Origin: Gammaproteobacteria bacterium
Lineage (GTDB): Bacteria > Pseudomonadota > Gammaproteobacteria > Steroidobacterales > Steroidobacteraceae
Direction: 5' to 3'
Length of the DNA: 6,758 bases
NCBI GenBank assembly: GCA_029857655.1
Contig: JAOUGR010000117.1
Span: 1-6,758, forward strand
The position numbers and the translations under genes were made by a program. Positions 6,371 to 6,758 of the stretch are shown here, piece after piece (the stretch's first letter is position 1; every line of letters begins with the position of its first letter). The notes beneath the pieces were generated by a model. It made no database searches and was not told the origin of the DNA. It saw only the letters and a program-made list of their open reading frames with translations.

Positions 6371-6758
6371 TCAGACCCCTTGCGCTGCCAGCTCTCCATA
6401 GAGGTGCAGGTCCGCGAGGACCTCGGACAGCGGGGTCGGGCGGCCCATCGCGAAGCCCTGACCGAAATCCACGCCCAGGCTCGCCATGCGGATGCGCAGC
6501 TCGTCGGTTTCGACGAATTCCGCCACCGTCTCCATGCCCATAGTGTGGGCCAGCTGGGCGATCGCCCTGACCATCGACTCGGTGCGCTGGTTGCTTCCGG
6601 CGTCACGCACGAAACTGCCGTCGATCTTCAGTACCGAGACCGGCAGTGCCTTGAGGTAGGCAAGCGAACTCAGGCCGGTCCCGAAATCATCGAGCGCAAA
6701 ATTACAGCCCAGCACGCGCAAGCGCTGCATCAACGTATCGGCGCGCGTCAGGTTCGAC
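6371..6758 (-). CDS. EAL-domain c-di-GMP phosphodiesterase, C-terminal part (runs off the window)
   Basis: Only the last 128 residues are present; the frame is open at the right edge, so the start, the EAL motif itself and any GGDEF, PAS or membrane region lie outside. What is visible matches the second half of an EAL barrel, which cuts cyclic di-GMP to linear pGpG. It has NFALDDFGTGLSSLAYLK (visible residues 19-36, paired metal-binding aspartates D23 D24), LKIDGSFVRD (43-52, Lys44), ETVAEFVE (76-83, the usual AEGVE as AEFVE) and GVDFGQGFAMGRP (95-107, Gln100). All catalytic residues that can be checked are present. The stop lies 11 bases before the S41 peptidase start, consistent with one transcript. 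A composite GGDEF-EAL protein is common for this type but cannot be confirmed here. Confidence 0.9.
   Translation of the reverse strand, partial: SNLTRADTLMQRLRVLGCNFALDDFGTGLSSLAYLKALPVSVLKIDGSFVRDAGSNQRTESMVRAIAQLAHTMGMETVAEFVETDELRIRMASLGVDFGQGFAMGRPTPLSEVLADLHLYGELAAQGV

Overview
The window is about 6.8 kb of GC-rich, almost fully coding bacterial chromosome. The gene families (6TM-GGDEF proteins, an EAL protein, a membrane-anchored S41 peptidase, SRPBCC proteins and a YvlD-type four-helix membrane protein) and the GC-rich codon usage fit a proteobacterium. A gammaproteobacterium is my best guess, but no marker gene here fixes the taxon. I see no rRNA, tRNA, CRISPR array, insertion sequence or phage structural gene.

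Layout. One gene lies on the + strand at the left edge (91-564, SRPBCC protein). Everything else is on the - strand and reads right to left: the C-terminal part of an EAL protein running off the window (6758-6371), an S41 peptidase (6359-5121), a diguanylate cyclase (5105-4011), an AHSA1-type SRPBCC protein (4000-3548), an exported amidohydrolase-like protein (3551-2226), a second diguanylate cyclase (2221-962) and a small membrane protein (936-568). Gaps between successive - strand genes are 11, 15, 10, -4, 4 and 25 bases, so all seven are probably one operon whose promoter lies to the right of the window. The + strand gene and the last - strand gene converge with only 3 bases between their stops. 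An 8-bp inverted repeat spans both stop codons.

Function. Three of the seven operon genes make or break cyclic di-GMP: two membrane cyclases with different N-terminal membrane regions, both keeping the active site and the product-inhibition site, and one EAL protein whose visible catalytic motifs are intact. Between the cyclases sits a tightly coupled pair: a cytoplasmic SRPBCC protein and a signal-peptide-bearing amidohydrolase homologue that has lost most of its expected metal ligands. The S41 peptidase would act in the periplasm. A reasonable but unproven reading is an envelope-sensing c-di-GMP locus with two accessory proteins of unknown ligand. Apart from the degenerate amidohydrolase and its placement, the families are ordinary, and I do not see a clearly new system.
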